Assembly (NCBI GenBank): GCA_965200925.1
Contig: OZ241738.1
Coordinates: 868,001-932,000, forward strand
Length of the DNA: 64,000 nucleotides
Reading direction: 5' to 3'
Source: WTGU01 sp965200925
Lineage (GTDB): Bacteria; Pseudomonadota; Alphaproteobacteria; UBA828
The notes under the pieces are model-generated. The model made no database searches. It had not been told where the DNA came from and saw nothing but the letters and a program-made list of their open reading frames with translations. The position numbers and the translations under genes are program-made. This document shows positions 25,743 through 34,362 of this stretch, one piece after another. How positions within the stretch are numbered: the first letter of the stretch is position 1; each line of letters opens with the position of its first letter.

Positions 25743-26600
25743 GTGCTGCCCACGCTCGTCGTTCTGGTCGGGCTCGCGGTCTATCCCCTGGGGTGGACCG
25801 TCGTCACCGCCTTTCGCCTCGAGAACCTGTTCAACCCGACCACCACGAGGTGGGTAGGCACGCGCAACTTCGAGTATCTCTTCTTCAACGATCAGACCTT
25901 CTGGAAGACGGTCCGGCTCGCCGGCATCTGGTGTGCGGTCACCGTTTCGATCCAGCTCGTCCTGGGCTTCTTCCTGGCGATGCTGCTCGATACCACCATG
26001 CGCGGGATCGGCGTCCTGCGCTCGCTCATCGTGATCCCGGTTTTCATCACGCCCGTGGCGCTCGGCCTCACTTGGCGCTCCATGTTCGAACCGGTCGGCG
26101 GCGTGCTGAACTACCTGATCGAGGGGGTGGGCCTGCCGCCCAGCCCGTGGCACACGGATCCGGCGACCGCGATGATGTCGGTGATGATCGTCGACATCTG
26201 GCAGTGGACGCCGTTCGTGACGCTGATCCTGCTGGCCGGGATGCAGGGCATCTCGCCCGAAGTGGTGGAGGCGGCACGGCTCGACCGGGTGCGCGGCCTC
26301 GCCTACATGCGCCGGATCGTGCTGCCCCTGATCGGGCCGGTGGTGACCGTCGTCCTGCTGCTTCGGCTGGTGGACGAAATCCGGCTGTTCGACCTGATCT
26401 TCGTGGTGACCCGCGGCGGGCCGGGCTCCTCGACACTGCTGGCCAGCGTCAACATCTACACCGTCTTCGAGGCCGGCAGGTTGGGCGTCATGGCGGCCTA
26501 CGGCGTCCTCATGGTGGTCGCCATCAACGTCGTGGTCATCGGCTTCCTGCGCGCCCTGCACCGCCAGGAGCGCGCCGGTCGGCGGCAGGCACCGGCATGA
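25743..26600 (+). CDS. ABC transporter permease, MalF/UgpA type
   Basis: At least 285 aa with six membrane helices and an EAA loop VEAARLDRVRGLAYMRRIVLPLIGP near residue 175. GTG 25743 is the first standard start, but the frame continues upstream and reads LTENRVALFL, the usual N-terminal end of helix 1. The true start probably lies near 25650-25710 or overlaps the binding-protein stop and uses a non-standard codon. It overlaps the next permease by 4 bp (ATGA). Confidence 0.85.
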   Translation: MLPTLVVLVGLAVYPLGWTVVTAFRLENLFNPTTTRWVGTRNFEYLFFNDQTFWKTVRLAGIWCAVTVSIQLVLGFFLAMLLDTTMRGIGVLRSLIVIPVFITPVALGLTWRSMFEPVGGVLNYLIEGVGLPPSPWHTDPATAMMSVMIVDIWQWTPFVTLILLAGMQGISPEVVEAARLDRVRGLAYMRRIVLPLIGPVVTVVLLLRLVDEIRLFDLIFVVTRGGPGSSTLLASVNIYTVFEAGRLGVMAAYGVLMVVAINVVVIGFLRALHRQERAGRRQAPA

Positions 26601-27415
26601 TGCGCACGCCGCTGCGCAAGGCCCTCGACATCGGTGCGGTCTTCGTCGTCGCCCTTTATCTGGCGCCGCTCTACTGGATCGTCATGACGTCGGTGAAGCC
26701 CACCGCCGTCATCAACGCGCCCAAGCCGGCCTTCGCCTTCGCGCCGACCGTGGAGCACTACGTCGAGGCCTTCGCGCGCTTCGACCTCGCCCACGCGCTC
26801 GCCAACAGCGCCATCATCGTGGTCGCCTCCACCGCGATCACCATGGTCCTGGCGCTGGTCTCGGCCTACGCGCTCGCGCGCATGCGGATGCGGGGCGCCG
26901 ACGGGCTGTCGCTGTTCATCCTCTCGCTCCGCTTCATGCCGGCAGTAGTCATCGCCATGCCCTATTTCATGATGGCGCAGAAGACGGGGCTCAGCGACAG
27001 CCATTTCGGCATGATCGTGGTCTATGTCGCCTTCGGCCTGCCCTTCGCGGTCTGGCTGCTGCGCGGCTTCCTCCTCGACCTGCCGCGCGACGTGGAGGAG
27101 GCCGCGCGGCTCGACGGGCTGGGCCGGCTCGCCATCGTCTGGCGCATCGTGCTGCCGATGTCGGGGCCGGGCGTCGCGGTGACGACGATCTTCACCTTCG
27201 TCTTCAGCTGGAACGAATTCCTCTTCGCGCTCTACCTCACCAGTTCCAAGGCGGTGACGATGCCGATGCAGATTTCCAAGATGGTCGATCTCTACAACGT
27301 GCTGTGGGGGCCAATCAGCGCGGCGGTGGTCATGCAGCTCGTGCCCATGCTGGTCGTCGTCTTCCTGATCCAGCGTCATATGATCCGCGGACTCGCGCTG
27401 GGCGCGGTGAAATAG
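26597..27415 (+). CDS. ABC transporter permease, MalG/UgpE type
   Basis: 272 aa, six membrane helices. EAA motif EEAARLDGLGRLAIVWRIVLPMSGPG near residue 170 and the FVFSWNEFLFALYLTSS segment are typical of MalG-type permeases. ATG at 26597 overlaps the upstream stop. The long frame from 25793 is an artefact of high GC. The following methyltransferase gene begins 4 bp after this stop. Confidence 0.9.
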   Translation: MMRTPLRKALDIGAVFVVALYLAPLYWIVMTSVKPTAVINAPKPAFAFAPTVEHYVEAFARFDLAHALANSAIIVVASTAITMVLALVSAYALARMRMRGADGLSLFILSLRFMPAVVIAMPYFMMAQKTGLSDSHFGMIVVYVAFGLPFAVWLLRGFLLDLPRDVEEAARLDGLGRLAIVWRIVLPMSGPGVAVTTIFTFVFSWNEFLFALYLTSSKAVTMPMQISKMVDLYNVLWGPISAAVVMQLVPMLVVVFLIQRHMIRGLALGAVK

Positions 27416-27419
27416 GGCC

Positions 27420-28709
27420 TTGGAGCGCTACGCCTCGCGCCGCGCGGCGGCCGCCGCCCTGGACGCCATCCTCCGCAGGGGCCGCACTCTGGATCAGGCG
27501 CTCGCCGCCGCACCGTCCTTCGCCCGGCTGGAGGCGCGTGACGCCGCCCACGCCCGCCTGCTGCTCCTCACGACCTTGCGCCGCCTCGGGCAGATCGACG
27601 CCTTCCTCACCCGCTTCCTGCGCCGCCCGCCGCCCGCGAGCCAAAGCGCGGCACGGGATCTGTTGCGGCTCGGGGTCTGCCAACTCGCCTTCCTCGGCAC
27701 GCCGGCGCATGCGGCGGTGGCCAGCGTCGTGGCTCTGGCCGAGGGGCCGCGCCTCGCGCCGCGCCGCGGCTTCGTCAACGCCGTCCTCCGCCGCGCCGCC
27801 CGCGAAATCGACGCCATCGCGGCGCTGGACGCGCCCCGCCTGAACACGCCCGGCTGGCTTTGGCGGCGCTGGGAAGAGGTCTACGGGCCTGCCTCCTGCC
27901 GCGCCATGGCGGAGGCCCATCTGCGGGGGCCGCCGCTCGATCTCTCCGTCGTCGCGGATGCGCCGGCCTGGGCCGAGCGGCTCGGTGCGGCGCTCCTGCC
28001 GGGCGGGTCGCTGCGGCTCAAGGACGCCGGCCCTGTGGCGGCACTGCCCGGCTACGACGCGCCGGCCTGGTGGGTCCAGGACGCGGCGGCGGCGCTGCCG
28101 GTGCGCCTGCTGGGTCCCCTCGCGGGCAGGCGGGTGCTGGAGATCGGCGCGGCGCCCGGCGGCAAGACCGCCCAGTTGCTGGCGGCCGGCGCGCGCGTGA
28201 CCGCCGTCGACCGTGCGCCGCGCCGGCTCGCCCGCCTGCGGGAAAACCTCGCTCGGCTCCGTCTCCGGGCCGAGATCGTGGAGGCCGACGCCTTCGACTG
28301 GCGCCCCGACGCGCCCGCCGATGTGGTGCTGGTCGATGCGCCCTGCACGGCGACCGGGACGATCCGGCGCCATCCGGACATCCCCCATCTTCGCGGCCCC
28401 GCCGACATGGACCGGCTCGCTGCCTTCCAGGGCCGGCTGCTCACAAGTGCGCGCACCATGGTGGCACCGGGCGGGCTGCTGCTTTACGCGAGCTGCGCGC
28501 TGCAACCGGAGGAATGCGAGCGCGTCATCGATTCCTTCCTCGTGCAGGCCCCCGATTTCGCCCGCGTCCCCCTGCGCCCGGCCGAATTACCGGATCTCCC
28601 CGAGGCCGTCACGGCGGCGGGTGACCTGCGTACCCTGCCGTGCCACTGGCCGGAGAGGGGCGGCCTGGACGGCCACTACGCCGCCCGTCTCCACCGCGCA
28701 CCCGGCTGA
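27420..28709 (+). CDS. RsmB/NOP2-family RNA m5C methyltransferase with NusB-like domain
   Basis: 429 aa from a TTG at 27420. An N-terminal NusB-like helical domain (residues 1-140) is followed by a SAM-dependent domain with EIGAAPGGKTAQLLAAG (motif I), VDAPCTATGTIRRHPD (catalytic Cys, motif IV) and LYASCALQPEECERV (second Cys, motif VI). It probably methylates C967-type positions of 16S rRNA, as RsmB does. It starts 4 bp after the permease gene, so it may be expressed with the transporter, an unusual pairing. Confidence 0.85.
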   Translation: MERYASRRAAAAALDAILRRGRTLDQALAAAPSFARLEARDAAHARLLLLTTLRRLGQIDAFLTRFLRRPPPASQSAARDLLRLGVCQLAFLGTPAHAAVASVVALAEGPRLAPRRGFVNAVLRRAAREIDAIAALDAPRLNTPGWLWRRWEEVYGPASCRAMAEAHLRGPPLDLSVVADAPAWAERLGAALLPGGSLRLKDAGPVAALPGYDAPAWWVQDAAAALPVRLLGPLAGRRVLEIGAAPGGKTAQLLAAGARVTAVDRAPRRLARLRENLARLRLRAEIVEADAFDWRPDAPADVVLVDAPCTATGTIRRHPDIPHLRGPADMDRLAAFQGRLLTSARTMVAPGGLLLYASCALQPEECERVIDSFLVQAPDFARVPLRPAELPDLPEAVTAAGDLRTLPCHWPERGGLDGHYAARLHRAPG

Positions 28710-28820
28710 ACGGGTCGATCGGCTTTGCGTGCGGCCCGCGCGTTCCCGGAGGCGGTACTGCCGGAAGAGGGGGCCCGCGCCGTGAAAGCGCCGTCGACGA
28801 CGGCGGGCTGCCCCGTCTCG

Positions 28821-30785
28821 TCATCCACTCTCCGCCCGAGACAACAGATCGGCCTCCACATGGCGCCGGAAGCTCGCCGGAGTCGTGAAGCAGCGGTAGC
28901 CGGCGTCGTTGGCGAGGGCGATGACCTCCGCGCCTTCGGCGAGGAGCACCGCCACGGGCTGGCTGAGCCCCGGTTGCAGGCCGTTGGGCCAAGCAAGGTC
29001 GAACACCGCCTTCTGCTCGCCTGTCTTCCCATCGGCGAAGTCGTAAGCCAGCTCGCCGCGCGGCAAGTCCTGCGCCGCGACCCACTCGTTGAGCGCCTCC
29101 AGCTCTCTCTTTTCTTCCTCGTCGGCGATGCAGCCAAGGACCTCGCCGGGGAGAGGAACCGGCGCAGCCGTGCCTCTCGCCGGTTCTTGCAGCCAGCGTC
29201 CATCGCCGTGAAGCAGCGCCGCCAGTCTCCGGTTGGTTTCCTCCGCCAGCAGAGTCTTCCGTGCCTCGAGAAAATCCCGATAGTTGTCGATTTGCCACAG
29301 CGTCGGATCCGTCGGAATCCATTGCGACGCCAAGGCGCTCGGATGCTTGGCTTCGATTTCCGGAAAATACGCCTCGGGCAAGCGATTACTGATGCTCAGA
29401 TTAGTGCCTTTGGTCAGAAAGCAGAAATTGCCCAGCGCGTTGACTTCCGTCCGCGAGTAACCGTGATCGTAAAGCCGCGAGCTCGGAAAGATGTGATGGA
29501 CTTCCAGCACGCTCATCTTGCCCAGCATCTCCGCCTTGAGTGCTAGGCCGGTGCCCCAATCCCTGGCCTCGCCCATGCGCGTCAACATATAGAGGACAGG
29601 ATAGAAGCGCGCCCCCAGAGTCGATACGTGAAAATGATCCGGTTCGACCCACAGGCTCCCCCGCCAATGTCGCAGCTGATCGAGCAAGCGATCCAGCCCG
29701 CCCTCGATTTCCTCAATCGCCGCGAGGTCCTGGTCGATCATGGCCTCCACGGAACCAGAGAACCGTCCCCACATGCCGGCCTGGACGTACCAGAACAGCA
29801 GTTTGTCGCGCTCGTGTTCGCCCAGAGCTGCGCCGCGCCGGTCGAGGTAACGGACCATCACGGGAATGGCGAAGCGCCCGAACAATACGCGTTTGTGGTC
29901 GAGCCCCAGCCGCCCGCCGATCATGTTGAGGGCGGAGTCGATGGCCCCGGCGGCGCGGTGGAGCCCGCCTTCTATCTCCTCCGCTCCCCTGCCGTGCAGA
30001 TGGTCGAATCTCGCTTTTCCCGTGGCCACCGTATTGATTGCACGCAGCAGCCAGTCGAGGGTGAATTCGTAGCCGGCTTCCCGCCACGTCTCGAGGCGAG
30101 CCTTCATCTCGTTTCTCGCCTCGGGCCAGTCGGCGCAGATTTTTGCCAGGGCCAGATCGGCGTGGGACAGTTTCGTGCCGCCGCTATTGACTCGATTGAA
30201 GATATCGACGACGACATCCAGGGATTTGTCCGCTCCGGTCACTTCGTCGATATGCAAATCGATCTCTCTGACCCCAAGCAAACGGAGAAGGCGGCTCATA
30301 TATTCGTTGATCCGGGAACCATGTTCGGGTGAGGCGGAGAGTCGAGCGATGCAATGGCTGATTCCACTCGTTCCCTTCGCCATCAACTCCGAAACGTCGA
30401 TCCACAACGGATCATCCTTCATTTTCACTGGCTGATAGAACTCGAAACTCTCGTCTTCCAGATGAAATTTTAGCCCCGTGAACGCCGCTTGGTTGCCATC
30501 GAAAAATTCGGGTGGCTTTCCTCGGTCGACGCCGTATAGCGAGGTTATGCGTTGTTGCCCGTCGAGAAGAAGCTTGACGATCCCCGAAGCCAACTGTCCG
30601 CTTCCGCGATGGTCGACCGCCGACGATTCGGTGGCCCAGACCAGCAGCCCGCCGACGGGGTGGCGGTGATACAGGGAATCGAATAATTCGCGGACTTGCT
30701 TGCGGTTCCATACATAGCCACGTTGGAATTCGGGCAACGCCATTTGCCCGATATCGATGTATTCGAGGATCCTCGATATTTCCAT
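28821..30785 (-). CDS. DUF262 (GmrSD-like) protein with HNH endonuclease domain
   Basis: 654 aa. Residues 1-250 contain the DUF262/GmrS signature (LPEFQRGYVWNRKQVRELFDS and LLDGQQRITSLYG), an NTP-dependent fold seen in type IV restriction and other phage-defence enzymes. Residues about 435-500 carry an HNH-like DUF1524 motif (LEVHHIFPSSRL, later NALGNFCFL and TNLSISNRLPEAYF). A C-terminal acidic/helical extension follows. ATG 30785 is chosen for the GAGGA site directly upstream. Base use is less GC-rich than in neighbours, and it stands alone between two housekeeping genes, so acquisition is likely. Probable target: modified foreign DNA. Confidence 0.85.
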   Translation of the reverse strand: MEISRILEYIDIGQMALPEFQRGYVWNRKQVRELFDSLYHRHPVGGLLVWATESSAVDHRGSGQLASGIVKLLLDGQQRITSLYGVDRGKPPEFFDGNQAAFTGLKFHLEDESFEFYQPVKMKDDPLWIDVSELMAKGTSGISHCIARLSASPEHGSRINEYMSRLLRLLGVREIDLHIDEVTGADKSLDVVVDIFNRVNSGGTKLSHADLALAKICADWPEARNEMKARLETWREAGYEFTLDWLLRAINTVATGKARFDHLHGRGAEEIEGGLHRAAGAIDSALNMIGGRLGLDHKRVLFGRFAIPVMVRYLDRRGAALGEHERDKLLFWYVQAGMWGRFSGSVEAMIDQDLAAIEEIEGGLDRLLDQLRHWRGSLWVEPDHFHVSTLGARFYPVLYMLTRMGEARDWGTGLALKAEMLGKMSVLEVHHIFPSSRLYDHGYSRTEVNALGNFCFLTKGTNLSISNRLPEAYFPEIEAKHPSALASQWIPTDPTLWQIDNYRDFLEARKTLLAEETNRRLAALLHGDGRWLQEPARGTAAPVPLPGEVLGCIADEEEKRELEALNEWVAAQDLPRGELAYDFADGKTGEQKAVFDLAWPNGLQPGLSQPVAVLLAEGAEVIALANDAGYRCFTTPASFRRHVEADLLSRAESG

Positions 30786-31051
30786 TCCTCTTCTCCCGAT
30801 CATGCCCTTGGCGGGCCGTGCGGGGGCCGTGAAGGAACGCCTCTCCCCGCGGCCTTCGCGCAGTATATATCGCATCGCGGGGGTAACGTCAAGATTCAAG
30901 TGTCGGAACCTGCGCTTCCCGTTCCGTGCGCGTTATGGGTGATCGGCGGGGTTGAAGGGGGAGGGGGGTTGGAGTAGCTTGCGTGCGGGCGGGAGGCCGA
31001 GCGCGAGGGTCCACGGGAGGCGGGGTGGCGTTCCGGACGGGGAGGAGCGCC

Positions 31052-33229
31052 GTGACCGACCAGCGCTACGAAACCCGGGGCGGTATCGTCGTGTACCGGC
31101 GGGACCACGCTGAGGAGGAGGGCGCCGCCCCCACCGAAGCGCTCGTCGAGCGGCTCGACCGCTATCCGGGCGTGCTCATGTCGTCCTGCTTCGAGTTTCC
31201 TGGCCGCTATACGCGCTGGGACCTTGGGTTTGCCGCGCCGCCGCTCGCCATCGCCTGCCGGGGGCGCGACTTCTCGGTCGCGGCGTTGGGCGAGAGAGGG
31301 CGGGTCCTGCTGGAGCCCATCCGTGCTGCCCTCGCGCCGCTGGAGGCGGTCGAACGCCTGGAGGCGGACGCGGCGGGCCTCGTCGGCATGGTGCGCGCGC
31401 CGGCGGAAACCGTGCCCGAGGAGCGGCGCAGCAGGCAGCCCTCGATCTTCAGCCTGTTGCGCACCGTCATCGACCTGTTCAAGAGCGACCGGGATCAGCA
31501 TCTTGGGCTTTACGGCGCCTTCGGCTACGACCTCGCGCACCAGTTCGAACCGATCGAACGCGCCCTCGCGCGCGCGCCCGACCAGCGCGACTTGGTGCTC
31601 TTCCTGCCCGACGAGATCCTGGTCGTCGACCACATGGCGGGGCGGGCCGTGCGCCATCGCTACGATTTCGTCTGCGCCGCCGGGGACACGAGGGGCATCG
31701 CCCGTGCCGCTGCGCCGGACCCCTACGAAGGCGCGGGCGCGGGCGCCCGGTGGAGCGGCAACGACCATCGGCCGGGCGCCTATCCGCGCGCGGTCGGGCG
31801 CGCCAAGGAGGCATTCCGCCGGGGCGACCTGTTCGAGGTGGTGCTGAGCCAGTGCTTCTCCGAAGCCTGCGCGGACCCGCCGTCCGCGGTGTTCGCGCGC
31901 CTGCGCGCCCGCAACCCGGCGCCCTATTGCGCGCTGATGAACCTGGGTAGCGGCGAGTTCCTGGTCGCCGCTTCGCCGGAGATGTACGTCCGGGTGGAAG
32001 GCCGACGCGTGGAGACCTGCCCGATCTCCGGCACCATCGCCCGCGGCAAGGACGCGCTGGGTGACGCCGCCCAGATCGCAAAACTCCTCAACTCGGCCAA
32101 GGACGAGGCCGAGCTCACGATGTGCACCGACGTGGACCGCAATGACAAGTCGCGGATCTGCGAGCCGGGTTCGGTGCGGGTGATCGGGCGCCGCCAAGTG
32201 GAGCTCTATTCGCGGCTGATCCACACGGTGGACCACGTGGAGGGCATCCTGCGGCCGGAGTTCGACGCACTCGACGCCTTCCTGAGCCACGCCTGGGCGG
32301 TGACGGTGACGGGCGCGCCGAAGCAATGGGCGATCCGCTTCATCGAGGAGAACGAGCGCTCGGCGCGCCGCTGGTACGGCGGCGCCATCGGCCGCATCGG
32401 TTTCGACGGCGGGATGAACACCGGGCTCACCTTGCGGACCGTCCGCATGAAGGGCGGCATCGCCGAAATCCGCGCCGGCGCGACGTTGTTGTACGACAGC
32501 GACCCGGAGGCGGAGGACGACGAGTGTCGCCTCAAGGCGTCGGCGCTGTTCGTGGCGCTGCGGGCGGAGCCGTCGCCCGCCCATGGCGGTGCCCGCCCGG
32601 CCCGGCCCGGCACCGGGCGCCGCGTGCTGCTGATCGACCACGAGGATTCGTTCGTCCACACCCTCGCGAACTACCTGCGCCAGACGGGGGCGGTGGTCGA
32701 GACCCTGCGCCCCGAGCCGGCGCGGCGGGCCCTCGCGGACGACGCACCGGATCTGGCCGTGCTGTCGCCGGGGCCTGGCCGCCCCGGCGATTTCGACACC
32801 GCCTTGACCGTGGAGCGAATCCTCGCGCGCAGGGTGCCGCTGTTCGGCGTCTGTCTCGGGCTCCAGGCCATCGCCGAATATTTCGGCGGCCGTCTCGACC
32901 GGCTCGCCGAGCCCGTCCACGGCAAGCCCTCCGAGGTAACGGTGCTGGGCGGCGCGCTGTTCGACGGGCTGCCGCGACGCTTCCGGGTCGGGCGCTACCA
33001 CTCGCTCCACGCCGTGCGGGACGCCCTGCCGGCCGATCTCCTCGCGGTGACGGCGGAGACGGAAGACGGCGTCGTCATGGCGCTGGAGCACCGGCAGCGG
33101 CCGATCGCGGCCGTGCAATTCCACCCGGAATCGATCCTCTCCCTCGACGACGAGGTGGGGATGAGGCTGATCGAGAACGCGATGGTCGCCCTGACAGGCG
33201 TCGCAGATTCACCCGTCAGCGCCCCGTGA
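31052..33229 (+). CDS. trpE(G): Anthranilate synthase, fused TrpE-TrpG
   Basis: 725 aa. The TrpE part (residues 1-500) carries PISGTIARGKD, DEAELTMCTDVDRNDKSRICEPGS and GAPKQWAIRFIEE. A linker leads to the TrpG glutaminase (from about residue 525) with the catalytic Cys in GVCLGLQAIAEY and the His-Glu pair in VQFHPESI. It makes anthranilate from chorismate and glutamine, the first step to Trp. The fusion is known from rhizobia and Azospirillum. GTG 31052 follows GGAGGAG. No Trp-rich leader peptide was seen in the 265-bp gap upstream. Confidence 0.94.
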   Translation: MTDQRYETRGGIVVYRRDHAEEEGAAPTEALVERLDRYPGVLMSSCFEFPGRYTRWDLGFAAPPLAIACRGRDFSVAALGERGRVLLEPIRAALAPLEAVERLEADAAGLVGMVRAPAETVPEERRSRQPSIFSLLRTVIDLFKSDRDQHLGLYGAFGYDLAHQFEPIERALARAPDQRDLVLFLPDEILVVDHMAGRAVRHRYDFVCAAGDTRGIARAAAPDPYEGAGAGARWSGNDHRPGAYPRAVGRAKEAFRRGDLFEVVLSQCFSEACADPPSAVFARLRARNPAPYCALMNLGSGEFLVAASPEMYVRVEGRRVETCPISGTIARGKDALGDAAQIAKLLNSAKDEAELTMCTDVDRNDKSRICEPGSVRVIGRRQVELYSRLIHTVDHVEGILRPEFDALDAFLSHAWAVTVTGAPKQWAIRFIEENERSARRWYGGAIGRIGFDGGMNTGLTLRTVRMKGGIAEIRAGATLLYDSDPEAEDDECRLKASALFVALRAEPSPAHGGARPARPGTGRRVLLIDHEDSFVHTLANYLRQTGAVVETLRPEPARRALADDAPDLAVLSPGPGRPGDFDTALTVERILARRVPLFGVCLGLQAIAEYFGGRLDRLAEPVHGKPSEVTVLGGALFDGLPRRFRVGRYHSLHAVRDALPADLLAVTAETEDGVVMALEHRQRPIAAVQFHPESILSLDDEVGMRLIENAMVALTGVADSPVSAP

Positions 33230-33335
33230 ACGACGGCGCGTGCTTCTACGAGAGCACCGCGACGCCCGCGACGAAGGTCCCCACCTTCGCCCGGCGCTGC
33301 CGGCAGAGCAAACCGTTCGATGAAGAGGGGCTCGC

Positions 33336-34241
33336 TCATGCCCGCTCGACGGCGGCATCCGCACCTTGTTGCAGGGCGAAGATCGAGGTGTAGCCGCCGG
33401 ACCAGTCGGGCGGCAGCCGGCACGGCCGGGAGTCGAACCGCGCCCAGCGCGCCGGCGCGCCGCGGACGATGGTCCCGTTGCGCAAGCCGGGAACGGGGTG
33501 GGGCGTGATCGGCCGCGCGTCGGCCGCGCTGTAGGCGTTGATGAGGAGCGGGCGCGGCCGGGTCGGATGGGCGTTGGGCTGGGAGCCATGGACCATGCGG
33601 CCATGGTGCGCGGTGACGGAGCCAGCCGGCCCCGGCAGGCAGACGGCCTTCTCCAGCGGCACCTGCGCGAGATCGTCCGGGCCGATGGCGCCGGTCCAGC
33701 GGTCGTTTTCGTCGTAGAGGCTGAACAGCGCGCCGTCGTGGGAGCCCGGAACGACGGCCATCGGCCCCATCGATTCGTCGACGTCCTCCAGGTAGGCGCC
33801 GATCGCCAGCACGTTGTCGTTCGTATGGGGATAGAACGGAAGGTCCTGGTGCCACTTCACCTCCGAGCCGCCGCCTGACCACTTGAAGTTGAGCTTGGAG
33901 TGGTGGAAGACCACGTCCGGGCCGAGCAGATCGGCGGCGAGGTCGGTGATGACGGAGTCGGATGCGAACCGCCAATAGACGGGGTGGTGCTCGACCGGCC
34001 CGGTGAGGCGGCGGGGCCGGGGGGAAGCGGCGGAGTGGCCGTCTTCCAGGTCCCACTTCCGGTCGGGTTCGGCGACCGTGCGGCTTTCCTCGACGAACGC
34101 AGCGGTCACGGCCCGCAGCCGTTCCAGCAGATCGTCCGGCAACAGGCGTTCGACCATGAGATAGCCGGTCTCGAAATAGGCCACCCGCTGGGCTTGGGTG
34201 AGGACCCGGGGCGGCGTGGCGAGAATTTCCTCCGGCGACAT
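33336..34241 (-). CDS. Phytanoyl-CoA dioxygenase (PhyH) family protein
   Basis: 301 aa Fe(II)/2-oxoglutarate oxygenase. The metal-binding HxD lies in VKWHQDLPFYPH at about residue 130, and the distal His in TAHHGRMVHGSQ at about residue 220. A 2-oxoglutarate-binding Arg follows in HPTRPRPLL. ATG 34241 has GGGAG upstream; the longer frame has none. It is convergent with trpE(G) and divergent from the SAF-domain dehydrogenase, with which it likely shares a pathway. Substrate unknown. Confidence 0.85.
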   Translation of the reverse strand: MSPEEILATPPRVLTQAQRVAYFETGYLMVERLLPDDLLERLRAVTAAFVEESRTVAEPDRKWDLEDGHSAASPRPRRLTGPVEHHPVYWRFASDSVITDLAADLLGPDVVFHHSKLNFKWSGGGSEVKWHQDLPFYPHTNDNVLAIGAYLEDVDESMGPMAVVPGSHDGALFSLYDENDRWTGAIGPDDLAQVPLEKAVCLPGPAGSVTAHHGRMVHGSQPNAHPTRPRPLLINAYSAADARPITPHPVPGLRNGTIVRGAPARWARFDSRPCRLPPDWSGGYTSIFALQQGADAAVERA

Positions 34242-34348
34242 CGCGGCACTCCCTGCGACGGGCGGCCCGAACCCGCCCACCCGGACTATGGCCGCACCGC
34301 GCCGCCGCGCGCAACGGCAATCTCCGATTCCCGTCGGGCTTCGCCGGC

Positions 34349-34354
34349 TATAAT
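34349..34354 (+). promoter_or_regulatory. TATAAT -10 box 8 nt before an ATG without Shine-Dalgarno
   Basis: A perfect TATAAT lies at 34349-34354. Transcription would start near 34361, two bases before the ATG at 34363. No ribosome site precedes that ATG, so a leaderless mRNA is suggested. The -35 region (around 34326-34331) is poor. Confidence 0.45.
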
Positions 34355-34362
34355 GGCGCGCC

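Noticed and set aside
30757..31051. Leader peptide for Trp attenuation upstream of trpE(G)
   Set aside because: No open frame with consecutive Trp codons and no terminator/antiterminator pair were found.
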